Positions 1 through 12,837 of a DNA stretch of 64,000 bases are shown here, in pieces (the stretch's first letter is position 1; each line of letters begins with the position of its first letter). Position numbers and translations under genes: made by a program. The notes beneath the pieces are model-generated. The model had not been told where the DNA came from. It saw only the letters and a list, made by a program, of their open reading frames with translations, and made no database searches. This stretch comes from Chelonoidis abingdonii (Eukaryota > Chordata > Testudines > Testudinidae), in NCBI RefSeq assembly GCF_003597395.2, contig NC_133769.1:173397058-173461057 (forward strand), written 5' to 3'.

Positions 1-3000
1 GGGCCCTTATTGACGCGTGGTGGAACACTATTGGTTTGACAGATGTCAGTCATCACTGTTTAGAGCTAGGTGATTTTTTTACACTTTTTGTCTGCAAAAA
101 ATGCAGATTTGGCAGCACTGAAACATTTTGCAAATCCATGTCAGTTTTGCCAAATAGTTTCAGTTGAAATAAAAAAAAAATTAAAATGTTTTGACTTTTT
201 TTTTTTAAATAAAATATTTTGGTTCTAAATGACATTTAAAAAATGTCCTTAAATTTTATTTTAGCCTACCCTCAAATTTACATGCTTGAAATCTACGAAA
301 TGTTTCGTGTTCAGTCAAAGAAGATGTTTTGTTTGACCCAAACCTGTTTTCAGAATTGCCAGTGAACTGGAAAAAAATTCTTTCTCTACTATTGTTGAGC
401 CATTGCCCCATAGACAAAGACAAAGTCCGTCTTTTAGAAGGCTCCAGTGCAGAAAACACTGGTATGTGTAAAATTACTTATATTCCTTATCAGCTCTCCC
501 ATTGACTTGGCTCATGTATGTGTCTGCAGGATCAGGTGTGAAGTTACATCAGTGACACGTGAGAAAAGGTGCTAACCAAAGAGGTAAAGAAAGTCAATGG
601 TAACAGCAAGCTGATGAGTTACTTGGCATTGTAACATCTTGAGGTTCCTTGAGCTCTACCCAGGATGAATTTGATCCCAGATCTGAAATTATGTTAAGCT
701 TCTTTTTGCCATTGCTGATTCCAATAAACAGGTTGGAATTGATTTATGCTGTGACAGTAAGCTCTATGCTATAGATGATCTCAGTTTTTCAGCAAGTTGG
801 TCATACCAGCCAGAGGCATGATAATACCAAATGCAACCGAAAACTGTATTTTTCAAACAAAACCCACAGGTCATTCCAAGTATTATGCACTTAACCTTAT
901 GGTTTTTCAGACTGCTGTGCTGAGTTTTATCTGGGATGTTGTATGTGGGGAGTTTTTCTTTTTTGTTGTTGTTTTTTTTTTGAGGTTATAGTATGTCTAA
1001 CATACAGCTATAATAATTTGCAAACACTTTATAGGATATATCACCACAAAGTGTATGACAGGCCTCCAGGGTAAGGTAAACCACATATGTATTCAACAAA
1101 GCTTTATATTTAGAATGGCCTTCACAGACTAGTTTTTATCCTTTGATGTTGGTGAACTGTGAAGATAATTATTATCTTTCAACTATTTTCCTTGCTTTTA
1201 TATATTGATATAGAGCCAGATTCTGCTACCACTTCTCATGCTGAATGGCAGTTTATTCCACAAGTTGCCCCATTCATTCCAAAGGGTAAGGCTATCAGAA
1301 TACATGCGCTTGTTTTATTCCTTTTCCTTGCTAAAAGTGTCTTTTAACAATAAGCTGTGTAACTATTTAGGGGAAAGATGTAAAAAATGAAATTCAGATA
1401 AAACAGGCCCATTTTTATAACAGGGTCTTATCCAATACTTATACCAGTTCCTTGCACCAGGTAAATTTTCTGATTGCTGTAACAGTACAGTATGCACAGC
1501 GTTGGCAGACCCCAGGAGAGCAAGAAACTGTCTGTCTCTGAATTTGAAGGATCTAAAATTTAATAAAGGCAGATTTAAAATCATTTACATGCTAACGTCC
1601 CTATTACCATTTTGGGCATTAAGCACAAATCCCTCTTTGTAGTTCATAAGGTGGAGTTGATCATTTTTTTAGGTTTGTATTTTTTACATCTTTGTCAGAA
1701 CAATCAAACTTTTAAAAAACAAAACAAAAAAATAAACCACCAAACCCTGGTAGTTTCTTATATAGGGGATGTTGGGTACTGAAACATATTTGGCAAAGAA
1801 GTCTGGTTCTTGACATAATTATTAAAGACTTTGATACTTGGATGGGAAACTCTAAAGAGTAAAATCGCCTTAGATCTGTCAACTCTTGCTTAGCTTTACT
1901 TTGCAGTCTAGCTGATTTTTTTGCTTCTATCTTTTCACAGCTTTCATATATATTGCAGGGGTGTCTTTAAAATCCTGTTAGAAAATCCCAGTCTTTTGAA
2001 TGGTGTTGCTTTGACAGCTCTATCTGTATTACGCGGAGAAATTAAAGCTAGCTGTCTAGAGATTTCTGCAATACGATTTCAAAGAGGATAGAGAAGGGAA
2101 ACACTTCCTATTCAGATGCATTGGCAAGGAGTTCCAGAGGATTAAAAATTATTATTCTCAACCCTCTTCTTTGGTTGTGTTTTCATATATCAGTGTACAG
2201 CGTTTATTTTATCTGTGTGGAAGTTATAACCCAGTGACATCAGAATAACCTTTCACGGAAGATCTAAAAACAAAAAACCCACAATATTAAGAACTTTTCA
2301 TTCCGTAAATAGTGTGTTTCAGACAGAAATGTGATTAAGTTGTCTTTGCCTTTATGACCATCAAAAAACCCATTTGACTGGAGAGGAAAAATTCCTGAAA
2401 TCGTCTATAAATTGAAATCCTTGTAAAAATATTTTTAACAGACAAGATGACTGTATCTGAAACAGATGAGAGGAAAAATGTAGTTTTGCTCCTTTTTTGT
2501 TTTTATTTGTGTACTTTGAGCATTTGACAACATTCCATGTGGAGACAGTATAATTGTTTTTCTGGTGATGGTTGATGTGCTTGCAGGCAAACTTCCTTTT
2601 AGACATCTTTTCAACCCTCTCAAGCACACAGCTTTGGGGACAGGTTTCAGTATTTTCATTCTTCTCTGAGTGAATCCATGTGGTCCAACTATGCTTAAAA
2701 CTAATCTGAGATGCTGTCCCTGTTTGTTGACTGTGCTAACCCAACAGGCCCCTGTGAGTTTGGCACTTGTAATGCCTTTCATTCCAGGAACCTGTGACAG
2801 CAGGTGCTTAAAATGATTAAAAAATGACTTCTTCAAAACAAAACCTTATTTATTCACTGACTCCAAAGGTACATAGCAATCAGAGAAAATGACTAAAACA
2901 ATGAAGGGCTTCGTGAACATTTTCTCTTATCTAACACATAATCTTTCCTTGCAAGCTTTGGTAAGTTCCATTCAGCCCAGCTACCTCTAGTTGTGTGGAG

Positions 3001-3772
3001 AGAAGCAGACTGCCCTGCCACAGTGTGGCCTCTGTGACACTCTCCTTTTGCGTCCTTGTCAGCACTCACTGATGCTCCCCAAGCAGCCATGGCAATTCAC
3101 TCTACCCTCCCCACTTCCTTTTCTAGGTGTGAGGCTCTCTAACAGGTTTCAGTATTTTTTGCTCCTGGGCTCCAGCGTGGGAAGAATAAACACGCCCAGC
3201 TTGCTGGGATACAGCCAGGGAATTCTCTGATCAATAGCTTCCCCACTGTTTCCTCAAGGTCCATATTCTCTGCACTGTACTTCATCTTTGCCATTGTTTT
3301 GTTTCCTGTTGGTCTTACCCCCGGCATCCTCCACTGACTTAACTCCTTGGAGTTAGGCAGGATAGCACATAGGTAACCTGGGAGACATAAGGTATTTATT
3401 AAAAATTACAAATAGCTGCCTCATTCTCCACAGCTATGTAGGGCCAGATCCACCACCACTTATGCAACTACCAGCTTGGCAGACACACTAGGGATGGAGC
3501 CAGGGCTCTACCAAGCTAGAACCATGAATGGCTACAACTTGAGCTAAAGAGCCAAGGCTTTCTAGCTGGGGCTATAACAGACTTGTATCCTCTGTGGATT
3601 GGTCACAGAGGGACCTGTAACATACACACTCACCAGTGGGTTACACTTACATCCAGTAGTAGCTTGACTCATGCGAGTTGTCTGACTGAATTTAGTGTAA
3701 AAATACTCATGTGCCTAAGTGGTGGAAGGTTTTGGACATGTAGGGTAAATCCTGTGAAATTTTGAGTAGTCC
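1..3772. other. Unassigned AT-rich non-coding stretch
   Basis: I recognise no gene or repeat family here. Reading frames are short and frequently closed. The longest open frame (2435-2836, minus, 133 codons) has no recognisable domain and shows no splice or start context that supports coding. A short T-rich run with GTT repeats lies around 957-981. Old decayed repeats may be present but cannot be named by eye. Confidence 0.5.
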
Positions 3773-5898
3773 CAGACCTGGTCTACACTATGCGTTTAAA
3801 CCAAATTTAGTAGCGTTAAATCGATTTAACCCTGCACCCGTCCACACAACAAGGCCCTTAATATCGATATAAAGGGCTTTTTAAACCAGTTTCTGTGTTC
3901 CTCTCCGATGAGAGGAGTAGCGCTGAAATCGGTATTGCCATGTCGGATTAGGGTTAGTGTGGCCGGAAATCGATGGTATTGACCTCCGGGCTGTATCCCA
4001 CAGTGCACCATTGTGACTGCTCTGGACAGCAGTCTGAACTCAGATGCTCTGGCCAGGTAGACAGGAAAAGCCCCATGAACTTTTGAATTGCATTTCCTGT
4101 TTGCCCAGTGTGGAGCTCTGATCAGCACGGATGGTGATGCAGTCCCAAATCCAAAAAGATCTCCAGCATGGACTGTACGGGAGATACTGGATCTGATCAC
4201 TTTATGGGGAGACAAATCTGTTCTATCTGAGCTCCGTTACAGAAGATAAAATGCCAAAGCATTTGAAAAAAATCATCAGGGTATTATGCAGTGTCCACAG
4301 CACAGTGCTGCGTGACAAGCATAACAGAAAGCTAAAGAATCAAATGGACACTCATGGAGGGAGGGACGGAGGGAGTACTGAGGACTCCAGCTATCCCACA
4401 ATCCCCGCAGTCTCCGAAAAGTATTTGCATTTTTGGCTGAGCTCCCAATGTCCTGTAGGGGTCAAACACATTGTCCGGGGTGGTTTCGGGTATATCTTGT
4501 TCATTTATCCTCCCCTCATCCCCCCGTGAAAGAAAAGGATAAAAAATAGTTTCTGACTTTTTTCAAGTGTCCCCTATGTACTACTGCACTTGCGTCGGTA
4601 ACGCGGTGGCTAGCGGCATGACAGCAGCATTCTCTCCCCTCACCCTCTCGTGGCAGATGGCACAGTACAAAAGGAACTAATAGCTGTCTTGTCATTATCG
4701 CCGTGTATGCTCCGTGGCTGGCCTCAGGTGAGATCGGCCGGGGGCGCCTGGGTAAAATAGGATGAGAACTTCCCGGTTATTCCCAGGAAGATGGTACAGA
4801 ATGGCCTAGGTAACCGTCCTTCATCATAGCAACTGGGTGCTGAGCTCCAATCAGCACCGCCATTTCATGTCTAACAGAAAAAGATTCTTGTACTGCCTGG
4901 ACTATCAAAGCAGTGGGATGCTGGCTCCTCTCCCCACACTGTTTAATAGTCCTGCCTGGACTATCATAGCAGCTGGAGGCTGCCTCCCCCTCATTTTTAT
5001 CTGCACAACAAGTCAGGTGTTTTCGATATTACTCCTGCATTCTTTATTACCTCATCACACAAAATGGAGACACTGCCATGGTAGCCCAGAGTTCTGGGGG
5101 GAGGGAAGCAAATGGGATGGGGTTGTTTGCACGACACCCTTTAGAATGGCATGCAGCTCGTCATTTCTGCAGGATCTGACACGGAGTGGCTGTGCTCTCT
5201 GGTTTCTGATGCACATGGTGTCTAGTCACTTGCCCCATATTCTAGGCAGGACTGACTCTATTTTTATGAAAACATGAAGAATGACTATGACTGGGAGTCA
5301 TTCCCATTCTTGTTTTGCGCCACCCAAGCTGACGCTCAGCCGAGCCAGGCCAGGAGACCCATGACAGCAGCAGAGATGTACAGAATGACTTGGTAACCGT
5401 CCTCTGCTACTTGGCAAAGGCAAATGAATGCTGCTGCTGTAAGCGTGCAGTAAAACCCCCTGTCAGCGGGCATCCAGTACACATAGTGTGACAGTGACAA
5501 AAGGCAGAACAGGCTCCATGGTTGCCATGCTACGGCGTCTGCCAGGGTAATCCAGGGAAAAAGGGTGTAAAATGATTGTTTGCCGTTGCTTTCACAGAGG
5601 AAGGAATGAGTGATGACATTTGCCCAGAATCACCTGCAACACTGTTTTTGCACCATCATGCATTGGGATCCCAATCCAGAATTTCAAAGAGCGGGGGAGA
5701 CTGCGGGAACTATGGGATAGCTATGGGATAGCTACCCACAGTGCAATGCTCCAGAAATCGACGCTAGCCTCGGTACATGGACGCACACCACCGAAATATT
5801 GTGCTTTGTGTGGTCACATGCACTCGACTTTATACAATCTGTTTTACAAAACCGGTTTATGTAAAATCGGAATAATCCTGTAATGGAGACATACCCCC
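3773..5898 (+). mobile_element. Harbinger-type DNA transposon, non-autonomous, copy A
   Basis: This 2.1 kb element is homologous over its whole length to the copy at 10374-12440. It begins with a GACCTGGTCTACACTA-type terminal sequence and ends with its diverged inverse (GTAATGGAGACATACCCC). Shared landmarks include the subterminal TAAATCGATTTAA blocks, a segment coding for a Myb/SANT-like helix domain, CT-rich stretches and the terminal CGGTTTA block. No DDE transposase reading frame is visible, so the copy would have depended on an autonomous relative. Assignment to PIF/Harbinger rests on the Myb-like segment, the terminal style and the 3-bp duplication at the other copy. Target duplications are not clear at this copy. 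Confidence 0.75.
4142..4279 (+). pseudogene. Myb/SANT-like DNA-binding domain relic (Harbinger copy A)
   Basis: Read on the plus strand from 4142, the frame gives a proline/lysine lead, then PAWTVREILDLITLWGDKS and, further on, LSELR, one in-frame stop (TAA at 4247-4249) and NAKAFEK. The W...E...L..L.LWGD spacing is the first two helices of the trihelix Myb/SANT-like domain found in the accessory DNA-binding protein of PIF/Harbinger transposons and in host genes derived from it. The domain would have bound the transposon ends. Only this segment is readable; no start codon or C-terminal region can be followed. It is broken by the stop. Copy B (10738-10880) has the matching codon open but carries a one-base deletion elsewhere. 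Confidence 0.65.
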
Positions 5899-8800
5899 AC
5901 TGGCCTCAATGAGAATATTCACAAAGCCTTGGTAAGACAGTTTCAGTTTCTTCTGTGTTGTATGTGGTCTTTCACCCACTCACCCAGGACAATGATTAAT
6001 TAATTCTCATTACATCTATGGGAGATAAGTAAGAACTATTATCCACATGTTGTTAGATAGGGGAGCTGGCATATGGGAAAATTATTTAAACTCATGGAGG
6101 CTGCGCAATAAATCAGTGGCAATGCTGGGAATAGAACACACCCAAACTGGCTCCCAGTTCTCTCTGTCAACCACAAAAACACCCTTGTCCTTAACCCTCC
6201 AGGGCAACTTTAGTTTTGGTTGCATGACTTAAACAGGTAATATCCACACTGTGTTGCTAGCATATGTGCAGAAAAACAGGTATGTTAATTCTCTCCAGAG
6301 CACTAATAAATTGAATTTGATTTCAAAGCTTTCTTCACAGTAAAATTTTACAAAATCAAAATACGGTGAACTTGTAAGCAGGTGTGCAGGTGAATATGCT
6401 GTGGTAACAACCGGACACTAAAAAAAATACATTAGAACATTCTAAAAACAAGTTACATTGTCCAAACATACAGTCATTAACAAGTTTTTCAGTTCCTTTT
6501 GTAAATACATGATTTTGCTAGTTGTATCTGAGAACTGTAATCTTTCCTTTTGGCTGGATGGGGCAGTGAAAGGGTGTCTCTCACTAGCCATTTTTTCTAA
6601 AATTTCCCATTGGTGCAGCTCCGTTAGTAGCAATGTTAATGTAGGCAGGTGTTTTGTGTTTTAAAACCTTCTCTGGCTAGGTAGAGGCAACATAATGGTT
6701 AAAATTAATGGCAGTCACCAAAACCCTACATTAGCATTGCCACCATTTCAGGTGGTGGAGACCAACAATGGGGAAAATTAAGTCTACCACAGATAAGGGG
6801 TGTATGTGTGTGTGCCCATGCTTACTAGTATGAAAAAGCAAGTCTGGACTGTAAACAATTTTATCAAGCCTGACCAGACTTGAGAAAGTTTATCTCAGAA
6901 AGAGGACTCCCCCTCCCTTCACTTCCTAGAGGCATTCAGCTCAAGGAAACCTAATAGCTCCCACCTGAACTAATGAAATGGTGAGGAGCAATTTCGACTT
7001 TAATCCTCCAGAACCAAAGCCGGCTAATTTTTAAGGCTTCATATAACAATGGAGGACCCAAACTATCATCCCTTCCATCTGAATTATAGCCATATGAACA
7101 AATAAAATATACATGCTCAGTAGATATGGTTACATATCTTTCCAAAATAAAATATCCTGCAGATGTATTTAAAATATATTTAAAGAAAATGTGTCTAGCC
7201 ACTTGGGTGCCCTCTGGGGGCACTTGGTGCATATAAAAGAAATAATGGCATCTGTACATAATATTGGACATCTGAATGAACTATTAAAGCATCCTGCACT
7301 TCATTTGGTTCCTTAGGAGCCGGTATCATTCCATATTCCACTCCATGAGATGTATTAATGAGTTTTGTCAGATGAAATATTTTTTTCATGCTCTACTTTA
7401 CAAAGTTAACATTGAGTAATTACTCATGTATTGACCGTATCTGAAATGAAGCTGAAATGGTTTAGATTGTGGATGTGAATAGTTAGCTTAAGAGTAGTTT
7501 TACGGGTAGGTCCTCTGCTTGCTCAGCCCTTGCCCTCTCCCTCCTTCCCAGGCCCACTGTCTTGGCTGCAAAGCAGAGTCTTACCAGACCTAGATGGCTG
7601 CAAAGAGCTGGAACACCACAAGGTCTCCCTGTTATCTTTCAGTCTGCGGTCTTGGCAAAATAAATCCCAGCCTGTAGAACTGCGCTGAAAAAGCAACATT
7701 TTGTGGGAGTTAAATTGCCTGAAATTAAATTGTAAAACAAAGTGCAAAAGAAAAATCATAATTTTGTATAGCCTTATTTAATGTATACCCTTCCGTAAAG
7801 TTCAGGGGGCTTATAATATGTATTGATCAAGTGCCTGACTGATTATAAATTGGATTGAAAGCTAAAATAAGGAGAAAAGATACAGTATGTCTAAGATATT
7901 GTCATGGTCAGGTTTTCCTGGCTTTTGTTTTGCACATCTCGGTTATAAATATTGTTGCAGGAGACACTTTAGCTTTTAACTTTTCCAGAAAGTCCCAAGG
8001 GCTTGAAAGAAGGGCTTCGGTATTGCCAAACCCAAGCATTTACATATCGTGAACCAGGGTCCCGCTCTTCCCTGCCCCCAATTATGAGATTGATTTAAAA
8101 ATCAAATTATTAAAAATAATGTTGATGTCCTCTTTTGGCTTGTTGAATATCTAGGGTACAATGGGAATACGTTTCCAAACTTTTCTCTGCAACTGTGACA
8201 AACTTATTTTTAATGAAAGATGAGATTTTCAACTAATCATATGCTTCCAAGAGCTGAGGCTTTTAGAAAAATATTCAGTATTGTGGGATTTGCAATACAA
8301 TTGTGAGTTGGCAAAACTGGGCTTGTAATAATAAATGCTAACTTGTTTCTTTTACTCTTGCTAGTATTTTCTGCCAGAAGGGAAAGTGGTTGTAGGTGAT
8401 GTTTTTAATCATTGTACATTAGAAACTCTGGATATTGTTCACATATGAGACCTACTTTTGTTGTATGTAGGACCACCCACTGACTAACTGGGAGTCAAAT
8501 CCAACTCCTGTTGAACTAACTGTTGATCTTTCCATTGGCTTCAGTGAGTTGGGTCAAGTGCTTGCTATATAAGAGGATGGGAAATGGGAAATACGTTACT
8601 ACGCTGGTGACAGCCTATTCTCTGTGTAGTGATGTCTAAATGAAGAAAATAGGTAGTTAGCTACCATGTTTTTAAAAGACAAGTATAGACAGAGTTTAAA
8701 AACCTTGATACGTATTAGCTGGTCATAAGCAACCCCTTGGAGGTTTGAATTATATTAGTGAAAACATGTTGGCTAACACACTTTTCAGCATGACTTACTT

Positions 8801-9739
8801 TTAGTCTAGACAAAGCCTAGGAGTGCTGCTTTCTCATCTTTTCCGTTTACTATTCCTTCTTTATTCTGTTTAAATGAAGCTTAAATTGCTGTATCCATAC
8901 CACCAATTTTGTCTTTGCTAAATCACCCCCTCTGGATATGTTCTCTGAAAGAAACACATTACCTTGGGAAGTGTTGTTTCATTGTGGTAATAAACAACAA
9001 ATTTCCCTTCAAGAGCAAAAGATGGGCTAAGTGGCATTGATAGAAAACTTTTAAAACTTGCAGTTTGAGCCTGGGGTTCTTATTAGGTATTCAAACAGAA
9101 TTCCTTGGGACACTCCCAACCCCTTAAAAAAGCAAACTGGGGAAAAAACAGTAGGCACCTTGATATTTTGCCTCAGGGACTTGTTCTGACATTGCAAAAT
9201 GGAGATGCCACCTCATGGCATTTGGCAGATTTCTAATTCTGAACAGCAAAACCTGAAATTGCAGCCAAGATGGTGAGTATTAATAACAATTCAGGGCAGA
9301 CATTAAATCCCCTGCACCCCCTTGTTTTCTGAGTGTCATTGAAGGAATGATACAGCAAACCACAGATGCTAAACTTCTAGCCGCTGCTATGTCTTTCCTG
9401 AAGTAGATCAATGAAAGTTAAGTAAATCCTTTAATAGTAATTTCCTCACCTAATTTCCTCATCTAGAATGAGGGGATCTTTTTTTGCCTTTTCAGGATAA
9501 TAAATCAGTTGGGTATGCCATTCTAGGAAATGCTTATTTCCTATGGGGTTATTTATATCCTCTGTATTACATATATTTTCCCTCTCCTCTCCTTTTACCT
9601 CAGGCTGAAAGTATCATGCGGGCTGGGTAAGAAGAAAGGGATATTTTATTCTGTGCCTATAACCATCACGTCCACATGTCATAGCTTGACAGATGAACTT
9701 CCATTTAAAAATAATCCTTGCAGTTTGAGCGAAGATATG
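5899..9739. other. Unassigned non-coding stretch
   Basis: No gene is recognised. Two overlapping minus-strand frames at 6951-7389 are longer than average but match no family I know and have no splice context. Around 8490-8560 there is a short stretch with the 'ttggcttcagtgagttggg' style of wording common to old amniote repeats. The rest is AT-rich sequence without visible structure. Confidence 0.5.
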
Positions 9740-10089
9740 CTTATTTTTCGGGCTGTCAAGCAATTAAAAAAATTCCATAATCATGATTAATCACACTGTT
9801 AAATAACAGAACACCATTTATTTAAATATTTTGGATGTTTTCTGCACTTTCAAATATATTTTTCAATTATAACACAGAATACAAAGTGTACAGCGCTCAC
9901 TCTATATTTATTCTTGATTACATGTATTTGCGCTGTAAACAACAAAAGAAATAGTATTTTTCAATTCACCTAATAAAGTACTGTAGTGCAATCTCTTTAT
10001 CATGAAAGTTGAACTTACAAATGTAAAATGATGTACCAAAAAAAGGCATTCAAAAATAAAACAATTTTAAAATTTTAAAGCCTGCAGGT

Positions 10090-10323
10090 CCACTCAGTCT
10101 TACTACTTGTTCAGCCAATCGCTCAAACAAGTTTGTTTACATTTTCAGGAGATAATGCTGCCTGCTTCTTGTTTACAATGTCACCTGAAAGTGAGAACAG
10201 GCATTCTCATGGCACTGTTGTAGCCGGTGTCACAAGATATTTAAATTCCAGATGAACTAAAGATTCATATGTTCAGTTCATGCGTCAGCCACCATTCCAG
10301 GGGACATGAGTCCATGCTGATCA
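10090..10323 (-). pseudogene. hAT C-terminal dimerisation domain relic, left-arm copy
   Basis: Read on the minus strand this stretch gives the words CPLEWW, then, over several frame changes, KYLVTPAT, VPCE, LFSLSGDIVNKKQAALSP and NVNKL. This is the hAT-family C-terminal dimerisation domain (pattern W..H......LA.KYL..PA.S.P.ERLFS.....K...L.P). It continues the minus-strand core at 12444-12837 after removal of the Harbinger copy that separates them, so it is probably the original 3' end of the transposase gene. Stops and frameshifts make it non-functional. Confidence 0.7.
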
Positions 10324-10373
10324 CAGGTTCTGCTTGATAACAATCCAAAGCAGTGTAGACTGACACACATTCA

Positions 10374-12440
10374 GGCCTGGTCCACACTACGCCGTTAAAT
10401 CGATTTTAACAGCGTTAAATCTATTTAACACTGTACCCGTCCACACTACAGTGCTCTTTAAATCGATTTAAAGGGCTCTTTAAATCGATTTCTGTACTCC
10501 TACAAAACGAGAGGAGTAACGCTAAAATCAATAGTGTTACTTTGGAATACCTGGTTAGTGGTGGACGGAAATCGACATTATTGGCCTCCGGGAGGTATCC
10601 CACAGTGCACCGCTGACCGTCTGGACAGCAATCTGAACTCTGACGCAATGGACAGGTAAACAGGAAAAAGCCCCATGAACTTTGAATTAATTTCCTGTTT
10701 GCCAGCATGGAGCTCTGATCAGCATGGGTGCGATGCAGTCCCAAATCCAAAAAGAACTCCAGCTTGGACCGTACGGGAGATAGTGGATCTGATCGCGTAT
10801 GGGGAGACAAATCTGTTCTATCAGAGCTCCGTTACGGAAGACGAAATGCCAAAGCATTTGAAAAAAATCTCCAGGCTACACAGTGCTGCGTGACAAGCGT
10901 AACGGCAAGCCAGAAAGACTCAATGATGATAAGGAGAGAAGGGGGTACTGAGGACTCCAGCTATCCCACAGTCCACAGCATTCTCCGAAAAGTATTTTGC
11001 ATTCTTGGCTGAGCTCCCAGTGCCTGTAGGTTCAAACACATTGTCCGGCGTGGTTCAGGGAATAGCTCCCTCAGTTTCATTCCCCTCCCACGTGAAAAAA
11101 AAGGGAAAGAAATCATTCTTGACTTCTTTCATGTCACCCTATGCTAACTGATTGCATGATAGATGCTATGCTGCAGTAGGAAGCGCAGTATTCGCTCCTC
11201 TCCCCTCCTCCAGTGCAAGAGGTTGCAGTAAAGGACTTTGGTTACACGTTCCTTATGAACCCGAGTGCCAGTGCCTTGATAATGGATTCAAAATATCTAA
11301 CATGTTGGCCTGAGATGAGGCAGCCAGGGGGCGCCTGGCAAAACAGAACAGGAATGAATTCCTGGTCAACTCCCAGTAGATGGGACAGAACGGCTGGTAA
11401 CTGTCTTCATCATAGCAATCTGGGGGCTGAGCTTCAAATCACCCCCTCCCCTTCATGTGTAAAGAAAAAGATTCTGTTACTGCCTAGGACTATCTAAGCG
11501 TGGATGCTGGCTCCTCTCCCCCACACGTTACATGTCCTGCCTGGACTATCATAGCAAGGAGCTGCCTCCCCCTCATTTTATATGTCACTAAAAACTCTAG
11601 CTTCTTTATTACTTCATGACACAATGGCGGGACACTTGCACGGTTATGCCAGAAGGTTGGGGTAGGAGGGAAGCAACGAGTGGGGTTGTTGCAGGGGCAA
11701 CCCCAGTGAATATGACACGGAGCAGCTGGCTCTGTGATACACTGGTCCTCTAGTACACTTGCCCCATATTATAGCAGGACTGACTCTATTTTTAGAAAGC
11801 CATTCAAAGGAGGGATGACTAGGGAGTCATTCTCCAGTTTTCTTTTGCGCCCCGGGCCGGATCTCAGCCAGGCACGTGTAGCAAGTAGACCAGTACAAAA
11901 GGGGAGAGATAACCGTCATCTATTGCCAGTTTACTCCAGCAGTAGACGTACAGAAGGACTGGTAACCATCTCTGCTATCATGCAAAAGCAAATGAATGCT
12001 GCTGTGTAGCGCTGGAGTATCGCCTCTGTCCGCGGAATCCAGTACACATATGGTGACTGTAAAATAAAAAAGCTGAATGAGCTCCATGGTTGCTGTGCTA
12101 TGGCGTCTGCCAGGGCAATCCAGGGAAAAAGGGCACGAAAGGATTGTCAGCTGTTGTTTTCCCGGAGGAAGGAATGACTGACGACATTTACCCAGAACCA
12201 CCCGCGACAATGATTCAACCCAGAATTCCAAGGGACAGGGGAGACTGCGTGAACTATGGGATAGCTGTGGAATAGCTACCCACAATGCAACACTCCAGAA
12301 ATCAATGCTAGCCTCGGACCATGGATACACACCACCGAATTACTGTGCCTAGTGTGGCCGCATGAAATCGAATTTATAATATCTGTTTTATAAAACCAGT
12401 TTAATGTAATTTGGAATTATCCTGTAGTGTAGACGTAGCC
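10374..12440 (+). mobile_element. Harbinger-type DNA transposon, non-autonomous, copy B
   Basis: The ends GGCCTGGTCCACACTAC and (inverted) GGCTACGTCTACACTAC match at 13 of 17 positions. The element is flanked by the 3-bp repeat TCA (10371-10373 and 12441-12443), and PIF/Harbinger elements make 3-bp duplications. It interrupts the hAT element at the point where the minus-strand transposase core passes into the left arm. It is 2067 bp long and collinear with the copy at 3773-5898, with the same TAAATCGATTTAA subterminal blocks. It carries a Myb/SANT-like segment and no recognisable DDE nuclease. Confidence 0.82.
10738..10880 (+). pseudogene. Myb/SANT-like DNA-binding domain relic (Harbinger copy B)
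   Basis: The plus-strand frame gives KRTPAWTVREIVDLIAYGE. After a one-base deletion near 10798-10800 relative to copy A it gives WGDKSVLSELRYGRRNAKAF. Together these cover the W...E...L..L.LWG core of the trihelix Myb/SANT-like domain of the PIF/Harbinger accessory DNA-binding protein. Where copy A has a stop codon, this copy has CGA. Conversely, copy A is in frame where this copy has lost a base. The two decayed independently from an open ancestor. The relic is too damaged to make a protein. Confidence 0.65.
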
Positions 12441-12443
12441 TCA

Positions 12444-12837
12444 GTTTGATTGCCACCAGCTTCAGTTCAGATGCCACCAGAAGAAGGTTGATTTTTCTTT
12501 TTCGGTGGTTTGGATTCTGTAGTTTCTGCTCTTTTTTAACACTTCTGAAAGCATGCTCCACACCTCGTCCCTCTCAGATTTTGGAAAATCCTTGAGATTC
12601 TTAAATCTTGGGTTGGGTGCTGTAGCTATTTTTAGAAATCTCACATTGGTAACGTCTTTGTGTTTTGTGAAATCTGGAGTGAAAGTATTCTTAAAATGAA
12701 CAACATGTGCTGGGTCAACATCCGAGACTGCTATAACATTAAATACATGGCAGAATGTGGGTAAAACAGAGCAGGGGACAGAGAATTCTCCCCCAAAGAG
12801 TTCAGTCTCAAATTTAATTATTTTTTTAATGAGCATT
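12444..12837 (-). pseudogene. hAT transposase core fragment
   Basis: The minus-strand frame stays open from 12968 down to a stop just below 12462. The part inside the unique centre includes VRFLKIATAPNPRFK (about 12600-12643) followed by SERDEVWSMLSEVL. The 'A.A.DPRFK' block is the signature of the hAT transposase catalytic region close to the last acidic residue; here the aspartate is replaced by asparagine (PNPRFK). A normal hAT transposase is 600 residues or more. Only about 120 are left, and the N-terminal BED zinc finger and most of the RNase-H-like fold are absent. The part of the same open frame above about 12838 is antisense to the right-arm dimerisation domain and is not transposase. 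Confidence 0.7.

Noticed and set aside
2435..2836. Minus-strand open frame of 133 codons
   Set aside because: Second-longest of the ordinary open frames, but with no recognisable domain, no splice context and an overlapping open frame on the same strand. It may be chance.
6951..7389. Two overlapping minus-strand frames that could be a frameshifted pseudogene
   Set aside because: The peptides look plausible, but I cannot match them to any family and see no processed-gene marks such as a poly(A) tail or duplication.
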